A stretch of DNA of 64,000 nucleotides, from NCBI GenBank assembly GCA_001599595.1, contig BCHH01000005.1, positions 2,954,971 through 3,018,970 on the forward strand. The letters are read 5' to 3'. Positions within the stretch are counted from its first letter, which is position 1; every line of letters starts with the position of its first letter. The position numbers and the translations under genes were made by a program. This DNA comes from Beverwykella pulmonaria. Taxonomy: Eukaryota > Ascomycota > Dothideomycetes > Pleosporales > Melanommataceae. Positions 11,967 to 23,516 of this stretch are shown piece by piece. The notes under the pieces were generated by a model. It did no database searches. It was not told the origin of the DNA and saw nothing but the letters and a program-made list of their open reading frames with translations.

Positions 11967-13757
11967 GTCGAGCAATAGTCGAATGATTTGAGGCAAGGTA
12001 TCCGTGCAAGTGTGGGAGCGTCCGTATTAGATGTTCAGCGCGGGACGCAGAGCGGGCATCTGCGCCGGCAGTGTGGTGTTCAGTTCCTGTTCCTGTTCCT
12101 GGGCGGCGTGGTGAGGGACCTCAGAGTCGGCCGCTCGCATGCATGCATGAGAGATGGGCTCTGGCTCTGAAGCGAAACGACAGCGGCGTGGAGGTACAGC
12201 AACGCGCAGCAGCACGGGGCGGCAGCTGACAAAAGAGGCGGCGATGGGACGAATGGCACTAGGAGGCGAAACAAAACGTAGCAATGCGGCGCGGCAAAGA
12301 ACTGAGGGTCGCTGGGGGAGTGCAGGGCGAGCTTGCGACCTGCAGCGCGTACTTGAGAGAAGTCTGGGAAGCCTAGGAAGCTGCGTGCTCCATACAGCAG
12401 GCCCTGTGCAGAGCGATGCGGGATGCGGCCGGTTGCAGCAGCGGGAGTGTCTGGCGGGAGAGGCCCTGTTTGTTTCGAGCCTAAGGATGGCCTGCCATGT
12501 CGCGGTCGGTGCGCCCATCATCCTGGCCGGCCTGGCGCTGCACAGCGGCCAAGCGATGCCCGCAACACGCGGTTTTGCCTGTGCACGCTCCGGGGCTGCC
12601 AGCAGCAACGTTGGGTCTAGCGCGTGCCTGCCAGAGCGCCCAGCATGCGGGCCACGAAGACGGCCGCTGAGGCCTTGCTGCCCCGAGCACCCACGCCCGC
12701 GCGCTGCGGCAAATCCCAGCGTGCCCAGGTGCCCGTCGACGAGTGGGCCGTCGACCGTCGTGGGCACCTCGCTCGCTCGCCGGCCGGCTAATCTGGCGCG
12801 CCCAAAGCGGATACGTCTTGGGGCGCTGCGCCATATTAGCTCCGCGAGACGGGCCTCGTGCCTGGCCGTTATGTGTGCTCTGGTGGCTGCCGTGCCCAGC
12901 GTGCGAGCAGGCGGTCGAGGGCATGGGGCATCCAGGTACGCGAGGCCACCTCTAGCAGCGCCCATCGCGGCGCATAAAGGAGAGCGCCACCTCCAGCATC
13001 GGCCGATTATCGCTCTCCAGAGCAAGTCGAAGGGCTGAAACGCATTCGGAAGGGCTATTCATTTGCCATGTTGAGCGGAAGCCACCAGAGACACATTAGG
13101 TTTGACCGCAGAGCCACTCACGCCCGCGACCAAAACGACAATTAGCGCTCGAATGAGGTGCTAGTGTGCTGAGTCGCCAAAGCGAGGCGACCCCGGTCTC
13201 TTTTCTCCGACTCGACGGCTGTTGCAATCAGTAGACCAATGGGGCAAGCCAATATCAACGGAAAAGGGCTAGAAGAACCATCGTCGTATTCTTGAATTTC
13301 CGAAATAACATGGTGGGAAAAGCAATGCTGAGATCGTCCCAATGATGGCCGCCGCCGACGCGTTCAACCACAAGGCACTTCGCTGATGAGCTGCGCACGC
13401 CTTCGACAGCATAAGACCGCGGCCTGTTACTGACTAGCTTTTGGAGAGCTTTGCTTCGCTGCCATCGTCCAGCGGGCCTGGCGAATGATTGATCCGATCC
13501 GTCAAGTAAGCTGTCTCGACCGAAATAAACGTGCTGATGCAATACCAATACCATGCCTGCGCATCGGCCAATCCAACATGTCAAGTCGACTGTGAGCTCC
13601 GCCTTGCTCACCATGGCATCCTATGAGAATATCTAGCTCTGTTTTCAGAATGAGACAGTCCAAGCCTTCCTTTACACCCTCCCCATTGCTCCATTTGAAT
13701 CCTGCTGCTGGGGGTTGACGTACAGATTACGGTCATGGTTGATGCCCAAGAGATCAT
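11967..13757. other. GC-rich upstream region of the HTH regulator
   Basis: This contains the promoter/5' UTR of the HTH gene on the left and the 3' UTR of DRG1 on the right. The stretch 12150-13020 is strongly GC-rich, so long open frames occur on both strands at once (294 and 332 codons, antiparallel); neither has family features. There is a (TTCCTG)3 repeat near 12086-12103 and an inverted repeat at 12727-12769. No gene is supported. Confidence 0.45.
12727..12769. repeat. Inverted repeat with GTCGAC copies inside
   Basis: Arms AGGTGCCC and GGGCACCT (8 bp, perfect) enclose 27 nt that hold two GTCGAC palindromes. It lies about 760 bp upstream of the HTH regulator's start. It could be a protein-binding site; nothing in the sequence proves a role. 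Confidence 0.4.
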
Positions 13758-15343
13758 TTATCGCTTGATGATAGTAACTGGCCACCATGTCAGTTGCGGG
13801 CACCACTAAGGTACGAGCATTCGGTGCTCGGGACTTACTGATGTCTTCGTCGGCGAGCTCATGCGACAGCCCTACGCGCTGTGGTTGATGCTTCACAGAC
13901 TTACCGTATACGACGGCATGCTTGAAGTCGTCTACGATGGTCTTGTGGATCGAGTAGCACTGCCGCGCCATTAGCAAATATTGACACTATGCCAGAATAG
14001 ACACGAACAAAGTCTTCGACCGTACAAGCCGTGGATCGCAGCACGACTGGAGCCGTGTAATCTGGCAGCTTTCCTTTTGGCTTTGTGTAGACCCGGACTA
14101 GATTCAGCTTCTCCCACATCTGCTCTAGCAACTCGTCCACATTCCAGCCGTGCTCAGAGCTGATCGGGCATGCATTCGGGATTCGGTATAGCAGGTCCAG
14201 CTCTTCTATCGAGATTGCGTCGATCTTATTTAGCGCGTAAATCACTGGAATGTAGCTTCGACTCTTCGCCTCCAATACATCGATTACGTCGTCAATAGTC
14301 GCATCACAGCGAATGGCTATATCCGCGGACGCGATACGGTATTCGTTCATGACAGCTTTGATTTCGTCATTATCGATGTGCGTCAGGGGGACCGTCGAGG
14401 TGATGTTGATGCCGCCCTTGTCCTTCTTCTTGAACACGATATTCGGCGGGCTCTTGTTTATTCGGATTCCGAAGCCCTCCAACTCTTGTTCGATGATGCG
14501 CTTGTCCGTCAACGGCTTGTTCACGTCTAGTACAATGAAGATGAGATGGCACGTCTTTGCGACCGCGATGACCTGTCGTCCACGACCCTTTCCGTCTTTG
14601 GCTCCTTGGATGATACCCGGAAGATCGAGAATCTGAATCTTAGCCCCATTATACATGACTTGGCCGGGAACAGTTGTGAGCTAAAATGATATCAGATGGC
14701 GATATAATGCGGGCAAGAATGACGTGGTACCGTTGTGAACTCGTATGCAGCAACTAGACGATTGTCAGTTTGATGAAATCTACACCTAGAGGTATGACAA
14801 ACCTTCAGAGTGTTGACCCGTCAGTCGACTCATGAGAGTACTCTTCCCCACAGAAGGAAAACCAATGAACCCACTAACCTCTGCAGTGAGCAAAGAGTCA
14901 TTGTCCAATATCTTGGAAGGACCAAAAACCTACACACTTGCAACACCGGTCCTGGCCACATCGAAGCCGACTGTGAAGTGTGAGCTGCGTGTCTATTGGC
15001 CTGCGTTCGCCAGTCCTACCTCCAGCACCACCTCCACTCGATGTGGGGGTGAGAAGTTCCCTTTTGAGCTTCGCAAGCTTCGCCTTCAATTGTCCTGTCC
15101 TTGTGTGAGGCCTGCTATCGACCAAGCCAACGAAGCGCACGCCGTACCGAGATGGAAGGATGTCGCCTTGTTCTTTTGTGTTTTTGCCATCTAAAATAGC
15201 ATGTGAGCAGCCACACAATCCCTCGCGAGTCGCCTTCTCTTACTTCGGCCTCAATGTCCTTGATCTGCCCCGCCGAAGGTGTCAGCGCTTTGCGATTCAG
15301 AATGCGAGGTAGCAGTCATCACCTTATCCACTGTGGTAGCCAT
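13758..15343 (-). CDS. RBG1: Developmentally regulated GTP-binding protein 1 (DRG1/Rbg1)
   Basis: Cytosolic translation-associated GTPase of the Obg/DRG family, a partner of Tma46/DFRP1-type proteins. Ten exons, complement(join(13758..13777,13839..13959,14009..14680,14731..14753,14803..14873,14934..14970,15020..15094,15148..15190,15244..15264,15323..15343)), give 367 residues, the same size as DRG1 from other eukaryotes. Visible motifs are G1 GFPSVGKST at about 70-78, switch region [39 protein letters not shown] (G4), and a TGS end with [24 protein letters not shown] and HELADEDI. Every splice joint restores conserved sequence. Exons 1 and 2 are 21 nt each and exon 7 is 23 nt. Nine introns of 49-61 nt make this the most intron-dense gene here. 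Confidence 0.95.
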
Positions 15344-16166
15344 TTTGACGTGTGCGGGGGTCAGAAATTCACTGGTGGTGGCAATGTAGCTGTTTGTTGA
15401 AGGATACCAAAATTTGGGGTTGCGTTCTTGAGTTCGGTGAAGAATGACGAGGGATTGTGGAGGAACTTCAAGCCGTCGATCACGCTAACCCCAACAGGAA
15501 AGGCCCACAGAGCCACATCATGTCTGCTTCCGCCATTTTGCTGCCTATCTACGAACTGATGAGAGACATCAGTAGTGCATTAAGACATTACGATGTATGC
15601 CAGCACAAGCGATGCTAAAAGACATGACATGGTACAATCCAGCGGCCGCAATGCTTACGAACTGGCGCACAACCGAGCTCCGATGCAAACCGCGAAGCCT
15701 CCGACGTCGCCGTTTCCATAAACTTTCGCCGTTCAACTGATAGCTGCTTGCACCATGACTGGCATGAGGCCGCACGGTTCGAGAATGATAGGGCATAGCA
15801 AATTTTTACATAATGAACCAGTCGATCTTGCGCTGTGAAGCTTGGAAAGAAACAAATGTTCAGCACTTCCCCCAATTGTCCCTTCCTATCGTTGGTTTTC
15901 TCCAGCATTTTAACATCACATCATTGCCTTGAAGTATTCGTTGATTGCGTGAGTGTATATACAATCAAACCGGCTTAGCATTCTGTCGTTCGATCGCTAG
16001 TCATTTGTTCTCCACGGCAAATCGCTATTACATTTCAGATTTCCATCCTCCTATCACTATCACGAAATCCAACGGCGAATAAGCTTCGACTTAGACATCG
16101 CGTTACAGCAATCTGCCGCCATCCAACAGCGTATGAGACCCGGACATACACCGCTATACCGCAACC
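15344..16166. promoter_or_regulatory. Divergent promoter region DRG1 / cysteine dioxygenase
   Basis: An 823 bp stretch between two head-to-head genes. Two overlapping minus-strand frames at 15569-15908 have no recognisable features. It must hold both promoters; no clear TATA box was identified. Confidence 0.4.
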
Positions 16167-16970
16167 ATGTCCGGACCACAGCAAGCGCCCCAACTCCAGC
16201 CCACATCTCAGACCCACAACAACTTTGACACGCTCGTCCTTGCCCTCAGCGAAAAGCTCGGCCCTAGTTCCGGGATAAACTCTGCGGATGTGGATCCCAA
16301 TGAACTTCAAGATTTGATGGCGGCCTACGATTCTAAAGAGTCCGACTGGCAGAAGTACGACTGGCCGGATGCGAGTAGATGCTGCACGCGGAATTTGGTG
16401 GACAAGGGGAATGGGAAGAGCAACCTGGTACTTTACTTTACTTCAATGCAGGTCCCGAGAGAATATAGATAGCTAATACAGGATAGCTTATTCTGGTATG
16501 GTCCCCTGGGCAGACGAGCGCCATTCACGAGTACGTATATTCTCTTCTCACCACTACACAAGGTCCCTCAGTCTCCCCCATCATATCCTTGCTCAGGTTC
16601 TATATAACATGGCCAAATCACTGATATTGACAGCCATGCAAATGCGCATTGTATAATGAAGATCCTCCGCGGCACATTGATCGAATCCCGCTACGAGCTC
16701 CCAACAGTTGAACTAAACAATAATCAGGACACTCCACTACGACCCATAGCCGAAACTACCTACGAGAGGAACGAAGTCACGTACATTTCTGACCAACTTG
16801 GATTACACAAGATCTCGAATCCAGATCTGAGTGTTTTTGCCGTCTCACTGCATCTATATACGCCTCCGAACGCAGCAGTGTATGGTTGTAATACATTTGA
16901 GGAAGCGAGTGGAAGGGTGAGACATCATGCGGGATGTGAATTGTATTCCAAGTACGGACATAAGCTGTAG
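16167..16970 (+). CDS. Cysteine dioxygenase (type I)
   Basis: Non-haem Fe(II) cupin enzyme that oxidises cysteine to cysteine sulfinate with O2 and so controls cysteine level and leads to taurine/sulfite. The model join(16167..16427,16487..16530,16634..16970) gives 213 residues. Exon joints restore SNL|LILVWSPGQTSAIH and IHD|HANAHC. Iron ligands are His101 and His103 (IHDHANAH) and His160 (GLHKISN). Cys108 and Tyr177 (LHLYTPP) match the pair that forms the Cys-Tyr cofactor in the mammalian enzyme, so it is predicted to be fully active. Introns are 59 and 103 nt. It diverges from DRG1. Start ATG 16167 is the only suitable one. Confidence 0.93.
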
Positions 16971-17916
16971 GAACCTCATGAGAAAGTCGATTTCTGATTA
17001 CATACTGTGTCTTCATCCCATTTTTTATTCTTCTCTTCGTGGAGAGTTTGGATGCAGTCTTTGTTATCGTTGTGGTATGGCGTTATTTAGGTTTCTAGCT
17101 TTGCATTTTGGCGTTGCTTGTCCTGCTACTTTGATACCGTAAAGCAGTGTTTATTCCTTGCTGTTCCAGCGTAGGAGAGATACAAAAGATTTTCAAAGCC
17201 AGAATTTTATTTCCAAGACATGTCCGGGATTGGCTTGCACTGCAGTGCCTTCAAGGCAGAAAACTTTGCTTCGTTCGCGCCATCCACCTCATTCAAGAGC
17301 AAGAATATCGAGAAACTCTCTACATATGCATGTTTAGATCGCCCTTCTCTTCGTGTATCAATATCCTCCATGTCTTCTGGGGTAGAATATAAGTCCTTAT
17401 TCATCGATTGATTCACAGCATAGACTCTAGCTCTTCTTCTTGCACAAAAATGTTATACCGTCGATCCATGATACCAAATCGAGTATTCAGATTTCGAGTT
17501 CGTTTCCATGCTTATTAATCGAGAATCAGTTCACACTGGCTCTGCCACATACAATGACACGACGGACCTAACACCCGCATAACATTAATTTGACCCTACA
17601 CCAACTTCTCTGCAGCCAATGTATATGTGCAGTGCCAATAATGACAGGCTACCATTCTGGAAGAGAGTATCAAAGAGCAACGTGCTTCGACTGCTATTTC
17701 CTTGCCATTTGGAGCACACACACTAGGCACAATACACCACGGGAAAACACAATATACATCTCGGGTTTCTATCTAGCGTTACAATACTGGTATAATTCGC
17801 AGAAGCCCTTCTCTCTATATAACGTAATAAGCGCCGGTAATCCCAAACGCCATTCCATGCTCGCTGAAAAGAAACGTTTATTAGCAGTTGTCCGGCGAAA
17901 CACATGCGCTCGCTCC
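16971..17916. other. AT-rich convergent 3' region
   Basis: This lies between the stop codons of the cysteine dioxygenase and GT90 genes, so it should contain both 3' UTRs. It is clearly more AT-rich than the genes. Only short frames are present and no RNA gene or repeat was seen. Confidence 0.5.
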
Positions 17917-20900
17917 TCATGGCCCGAGGTATCCTATCACCTCCCTATCGTCGTCGATGACCCTCCCATATCTATGTTTTTGTTAGCAATCTCTTTCAAA
18001 ACACCAAGGGGCAAATGCAGTACTCACTCTAACAACAGCCTAAAGAACCAAGTCTCAAAGTCGACATTCCGCAGCACCTTGCTTGCCCACTCAGAACTCC
18101 GTTCTGCGATCTCTCTCGCCTTCTTCTCGCCAATCGAGTCTCCATTCCCACCTTTGTTATTATCCACCTTCCATTTCCCGTCTTTACCGAGTATTTCCTC
18201 CTCCTTCGGCTGTTCACCACCGCCAAACCACCTTACAAGGTCAATGTGTTCATCTCCAATCAAGGATAGCGGCACGTAGTGTACCCACGGCCTAAGCCAC
18301 TCCTGATGCCACTCCCTAAACAGCGCCATCTTATACGTCAGGCTTCTACTCCTCAGAAACACATAAAATCTGCCTGAGAAGGCATTCCCATCCATGTCAA
18401 GTAAATGCTTGTACCACCACGCATCCTGCGCATCAACGCGCTCCACAATGTCAAAGAACTCCTTCTGTGCCGCGCAGTCTCCCGGATCGCACTGCCCGAT
18501 GTGACTGAACTTCACATTTACCATCTTCTTGATGTCGTTGCGGTCCAACTCTTCAACCTCGAACAGTGGGGCATTTTCGTCACCTTTGTTGACGAGTACT
18601 TTCTCGTTCCCGTGCGCGTTGAGGCGCTTGACAATGTGTTGTCGATGGTGCTTTCGCCACCCGCCGTTGCGGCTGAATCCGCCCGTCGTTGAGCCTCGCC
18701 AGTAAAGGCTGTTTGTCTTATTTTCCCATGTGGTGTCGTGGTCCTCGTCGTATCCCACTTTGCCGAACCAGTACCAGGGACTGGGGTAGAGGATGTCCTG
18801 GAAACTAGATATTTTGGACTGGGAAAACACTGGCGTCAGTTCGTGGATGATATTGAAGGCATTGGGCCTCTCAAAGAATCCAAAGCTGGTGCCAAGTGAG
18901 GGTGAGTTGCAGATGTCTGAGAAGGCGGTCTGATTGTAGATGTAGTTGAGAGGTCCAGTGGCGTACGCAGTGAGATTATCGGCGGTGTGGTCCTCGTAAT
19001 TGCGGGCTTGACTACTAACAGGACATGATAGCCGTGCATGCGTCCAGGTCTGCTGGTGAGCAAACCTATTGAAGAGTGTAGTCTTGGCTTCCTCAAAGCG
19101 TTTGCCGTCATTCATATCCGACGGACGTGGTGAATATGAGTTGCGCGGAGATTTTGTCTTCATAGCAGCAGGTATAACCTCGTTTTGAGCTTTTGCTACT
19201 AGAACTGATAGTTGATCATTAGGCACTACGACACGGGGTTCGTCATGAATATTGAACGCAAGGTCCATGTCTGGGAGGTACTGCACAAAGTCTTTCATCA
19301 TCCCAGCCGTGGCTTGCTGTTGCCACTCTTGTCCGCCTTCAATCTTTACCACATTACCATCCCGGATCATGATTCCGACCATTGCATTATCGTCGTGGCC
19401 TAAAGCGTGCTTCACGCGATTCCTAATGGTCAATGGTTTGATGGCCCAGAATGGTAATAATGAACGAGTAATGGTATCAAATTCATCGATCAGCTGAACG
19501 TTATTCCGTGTCGCGAACTCGTACCATTTGTCAAAATGGGGTGGTGGAGCAATTCCGTTTCGGCGACGATATTCCTGAGCAGCCTCCGCTAAGGACTTGG
19601 ATTGCCTGTTGAGCAAATTTTGGAATTCCTTCTCAGCCGATCCGATGAGTTGCTGAGCCGGATGACCTTTCTTCATATCGATTGGAACCGGTGCAAATGG
19701 CGTTTCAGGTGAGACAGGGTCAAAAGCAGACGCGTTGTTAGCTGAGAACGAATAGTTTCGTGACCCAGACGAGTAACGAAGAAACAGGAGACCGACTGAA
19801 AGCGCTGTGACCACGAATATGATTCGCCTAAGCCGCATTGAGCCCCGGCTGTCTAGAATTGGGGCGGAGGTTGAAGAGTTGTACAAGAACAAAAGGCCTG
19901 TTGAGCCAAATATGATGGTGAACCATATGCTCGAGAACGAAGACCCCAAATGTAACCGGGCACAGATGAACGAAAACAAGGATAGGAACGAAGTACGCAC
20001 AGCGCCTTGCTGAGAAAGCTATGGTTCCCAAGTCAGTATATATGAAATGCGAATGTTAGGTGAATAGAGAGTTGTATGAGATTCATGGCGTAAATTACAT
20101 AAGTAAACTACGCAGAGAGCTTTGTCCAAATCCAGCTCTTAGAAAATTCGACCGCTTCCACGACATAATGACGAACTTTGGAGTGGAAAGACATGCATAG
20201 CTCGGGAGCGACAGAATATGATAGATAGGAAAGAGAGGATACACTTACCATGAAGAACAACAGGAAATTAACCAGAACATTCACACATATCATTAGCAAG
20301 ACCTGTTGTACCGTTCTGTGGTAGTGCAATGTCTTCCAATCTCCCTGCAACTGTCGATAGATGGGCTCCCAAGTCATGGCGTCTGACTTGATGACGGGCT
20401 CCATCATGTATGTAGCGATCCCACAGACCACCGTCAATACGGCTGCAACGTCCCTCAAGGAAGTTAGTTGCTGCTCCTTTTGGGCACCGCCCATTGAGTT
20501 TCGGCGCGAAAAGGTGCCATTGGCAGACATGAGGCCTCTGCTACCGGAATCAATATCATCCTTGGTTGTTTTCAGCGCGCTTTCGAAGAGCACGAGGCCT
20601 GCCGCCGTGAAGATGACGCTGCTTAGGCCGAGTGCAGACGTCGGCGATGTGGTGAATCGACTCGCAAGTGCCGCAGCAGCAGAGATAGTGATGACGGCAA
20701 GAAGCCGAAAGAAACCTGGACGTGAGGTCCATTCGGTGTTGGGACTGCTTTCGATTGGGGGCTCGTCGTCGGGGGAGAAGTAGGAGGGCAACGAGGTATG
20801 CTTGGACCAGAACTCATTTTCCGAGGCGAGGACAACGAAAAGCGGGAGGACCCCCTAGACAATCGTTAGATGTATTCAGCACATCTGAGTAGTCCGTGCT

Positions 20901-21205
20901 ACCTTGGTCGACCAGACTCCCTCCTTATCGCATGCAGCTCGGTCGCAAACTGCCGACAAGGCCAGAAAGCCACCCGCCAGCCAGCTTGTTGTTTTCCTGC
21001 TCCTGCTCCCACTACTTGACCACACACCCGCACGGAAGATGACCAGTATCCATATCAGCGCCCACGAAACAGCGGCTACCAAAAGCGAGTGCTGTACGGG
21101 GCTATGGACTTGGGCAGCGGTCGCGAGGACGAGGAGGAGCACCGGGACGAAGAGATGTTGGTGCGTAAGGACATTCTGCACTATTAAAGTGGCGGCCGGG
21201 TGCAT
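17917..21205 (-). CDS. CAP10-type glycosyltransferase, family GT90, with membrane-spanning N-terminus
   Basis: Predicted Golgi/secretory-pathway glycosyltransferase related to cryptococcal CAP10; the sugar and acceptor are unknown. The model complement(join(17917..17971,18028..20018,20249..20854,20903..21205)) gives 984 residues. Residues 1-300 carry several hydrophobic segments (LFVPVLLLVLATAAQV, LLVAAVSWALIWILVIF, FFRLLAVITISAAAALA, LLMICVNVLVNFLLFFM). After another two (IIFGSTGLLFLY, IIFVVTALSVGLLFL) comes the GT90 region: RFYVFLRSRSLTYKMALFREWH and WVHYVPLSL near the end, closing with EYGRVIDDDREVIGYLGP. The 230-nt intron (20248..20019) has a GTAAGT donor, a TACTGAC branch and a CCATAG acceptor. 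The downstream frame opens exactly at that acceptor and phase is kept, which is why I join both halves. Alternatively there are two genes: a membrane protein ending at 20108, and a GT90 starting at ATG 19838 (621 residues). Confidence 0.8.
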
Positions 21206-22719
21206 TGGAGCAGAGGTGAGCGGTTAGCGGACGTCGAGGAACATGTCAAGTGGCGGCCAGACTCGAGATGGGCGGAGTGAGGTGAGAATTATTCACGGCA
21301 ACCAGGAGGATCTGCTCGAGGATGCCATGTTGACAAGGGCTTGGCGCGCATCGCCTCGCTAGTGGCGCGTTGACAGGGGACCTTCGGACTTCATCCATCA
21401 ACATCGCACTTCGATTTCGCTGACATTGTTGTTTCTTGATATATTCTAAACTCCTAGGCGATGGGAACCGCTCTTCTCGCGCGAATTCACGCATTTCCGT
21501 GTGACTAAATCCCACCTCACGTGTTCTAGCTCCATGTATTCACTTTGTGCCACCCTGCTAAGGTGACCGGTGCATACAGGGCAGAATATGCGCTCTAATC
21601 ACTTTTCCCGGTTACTGGAACCTGTACCTAAGGCAAGGGACTGCAGAAAGTTTCATGTACCTTGAAAAGCTTACTTCCACCAGCTAGTTCGCCGTCCCAG
21701 CTACCCTGGCGTGTCCTTGCAGCAGTTCTCTCACACAGTCTGTGCGAGTGTAATTTCCTGAAATCATGTATACGATAGGGCTGGAGTGGTGTTTTTGATG
21801 TCTTGTTACAGCTTCACTATTTGCTAGTAGGACAGGAGTGGAGATGCTGAAGTTCCACTCCCATTTCCTGTTTTTCGTCTTTTCTTCTCTTCACCGGCAG
21901 ATGCATGCTCACGATCGGCAGGCCGTTTCTGTCAGAAAACCCAACACTAGCGTATGAAATGTAACACTAAAGTTTGAACGTGATGCATAGATCGAGATAT
22001 TTAGAGAGGCACAATGCGTACATTTTTCTTAAAATACACAGCTGATCAAAGTGTTCTAAAGAGCGCAAGACCTGAAGTGAGGATAACGACATGTAGCCCG
22101 TACTTCCAGCGTCTTTCCCATCGGCGTAGTTTCAAGCAGGGCCTAAGTAGAATAGAGTGGACCAACGCTGGCCCATCTTACGATAAAGGTCCGTAATCTG
22201 CGTCGGAGTCCTATATTTGTCGACGAAATGTGCTACATTGAATTAGCAGCGCTCAGTGCATGGACGGCCCTTGACCCAGCATTTTCCCAGGCGTCCCAAT
22301 TCTAACAGAAAGTCAAAGGAGTCGGATTAAGTACACGCTGTAACTGTGTATTTATCCACAACATATATTCCTTCACACTGGTCACAAGATTTACTAACCT
22401 GTCACGCCCCTATCTGGGGTATCCATTTGAGGTTATGGACGATAGAGTTATAGGGCGGAATACGCTCTCTTCAACGAGCCCTGAAACTTCTCATTCCAGC
22501 AAATTTCAATAGGGATACGTGTTTAAGCAGGTAGGTGCTTCAACGTGATGCCAATATTTCAAGCTCGCCATCTTTCACAATTCATATCTCTACCAGCACC
22601 CAACCAATATGCAAATCAATAGCATTCTAGAAAATGTACACTCGACTTTATTGTGCCCAGATCGTCCCACAACTCACTCACTGGCCGAGCACAAAAAACA
22701 GCAAAAAAGAAATTAATAG
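21206..22719. other. Intergenic region, no gene seen
   Basis: About 1.5 kb between the GT90 start and the tRNA gene. The left part must contain the GT90 promoter. Composition is slightly AT-rich. Only short frames occur, and I see no repeats or RNA-gene signature. Confidence 0.45.
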
Positions 22720-22821
22720 AGCCCGATGCGGGGGTCGAACCCGCGACCTTGAGATCGCGATTGGATCAATCTTCTGACAGTGCGTAAGAGTCTCACGCTC
22801 TACCGATTGAGCTAACCAGGC
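22720..22821 (-). tRNA. tRNA-Lys (anticodon CUU) with a 29-nt intron
   Basis: Read on the minus strand, the acceptor strands GCCTGGT and ATCGGGC pair with two G-U pairs. The D arm contains TAGCTCAATCGGTAGAGC. The anticodon stem TGAGA/TCTCA encloses loop CTCTTA-A with anticodon CTT. The T arm is GCGGG-TTCGACC-CCCGC. A 29-nt intron (22756..22784) sits one base after the anticodon, the canonical position, leaving a 73-nt mature tRNA. A T-rich run follows on the transcribed strand (TTTTTTGC near 22690-22700), as expected for RNA polymerase III termination. Confidence 0.95.
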
Positions 22822-23516
22822 TGGCTATTTGAATTATGGAACAATCTCTAAATTATTATGTATATATATGCATGTACAATGGAAGAATCAAGCGAAAAGA
22901 TAGAGTAAGAGCAGAATGAAGCGGGGATGATAGGTGAGGTCGTTGGGCGGATTGAAATTTGCCTCAGTGTTCGTGTTTGTGGGCAAACCATCTGGAAGCG
23001 GAATAGCGGTGACTATTATTAGCTTCTCATTCCGGGTCTTCTCATGATGTGCGGCTCCACACACGAACTTTACAGCGTCGCTTTCAATACTATATTTGAG
23101 TTGTATGTGTGTGACCATGCCTCTAGCGTAGTCGATGATGTCATTCTCTTTTATAGCTGAGAATTCAGGGCCATGTTTAGTGGTGGAAACGACGAGTTTT
23201 TCACGGCTGCGTTTTCCATTGACAGCCTCTAGATGCCTTACTATTATCTGGACATCTAGGAATCGGAACTCGTATCAGCCTGCTCAATATTTATTCTATG
23301 TAATGAAAGCCACATAGAATACTTTCCACATTGTCATGAACACATGTATGCTCAATGAACACCTCCAAGGGAACATGTTAACGCTGCATAATCTTTTACG
23401 GTTGATTCATCAAATCACGATGGGCGAGTTATCATTTCTTCCTCTGGTTAGAATTGATTTCATTACTAACCCAATCAACCTACATAGCTATTGAATACTC
23501 CCTAGTCCAACCACAT
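22822..23516. other. Intergenic region, one weak minus-strand frame
   Basis: This holds the 5' flank of the tRNA gene and the 3' side of the NTF2-like gene. A 76-codon minus-strand ATG frame at 22888-23118 has no recognisable feature and I do not call it a gene. Confidence 0.45.

Noticed and set aside
12027..13038. Two long antiparallel open frames (332 codons minus, 294 codons plus) in GC-rich DNA
   Set aside because: They overlap on opposite strands, are low-complexity Arg/Ala/Pro/Gly-rich, lack family motifs and arise where stop codons are rare because of GC content.
18029..20013. Several shorter frames on both strands within the GT90 gene
   Set aside because: They are shadows of the long coding exon in other frames.
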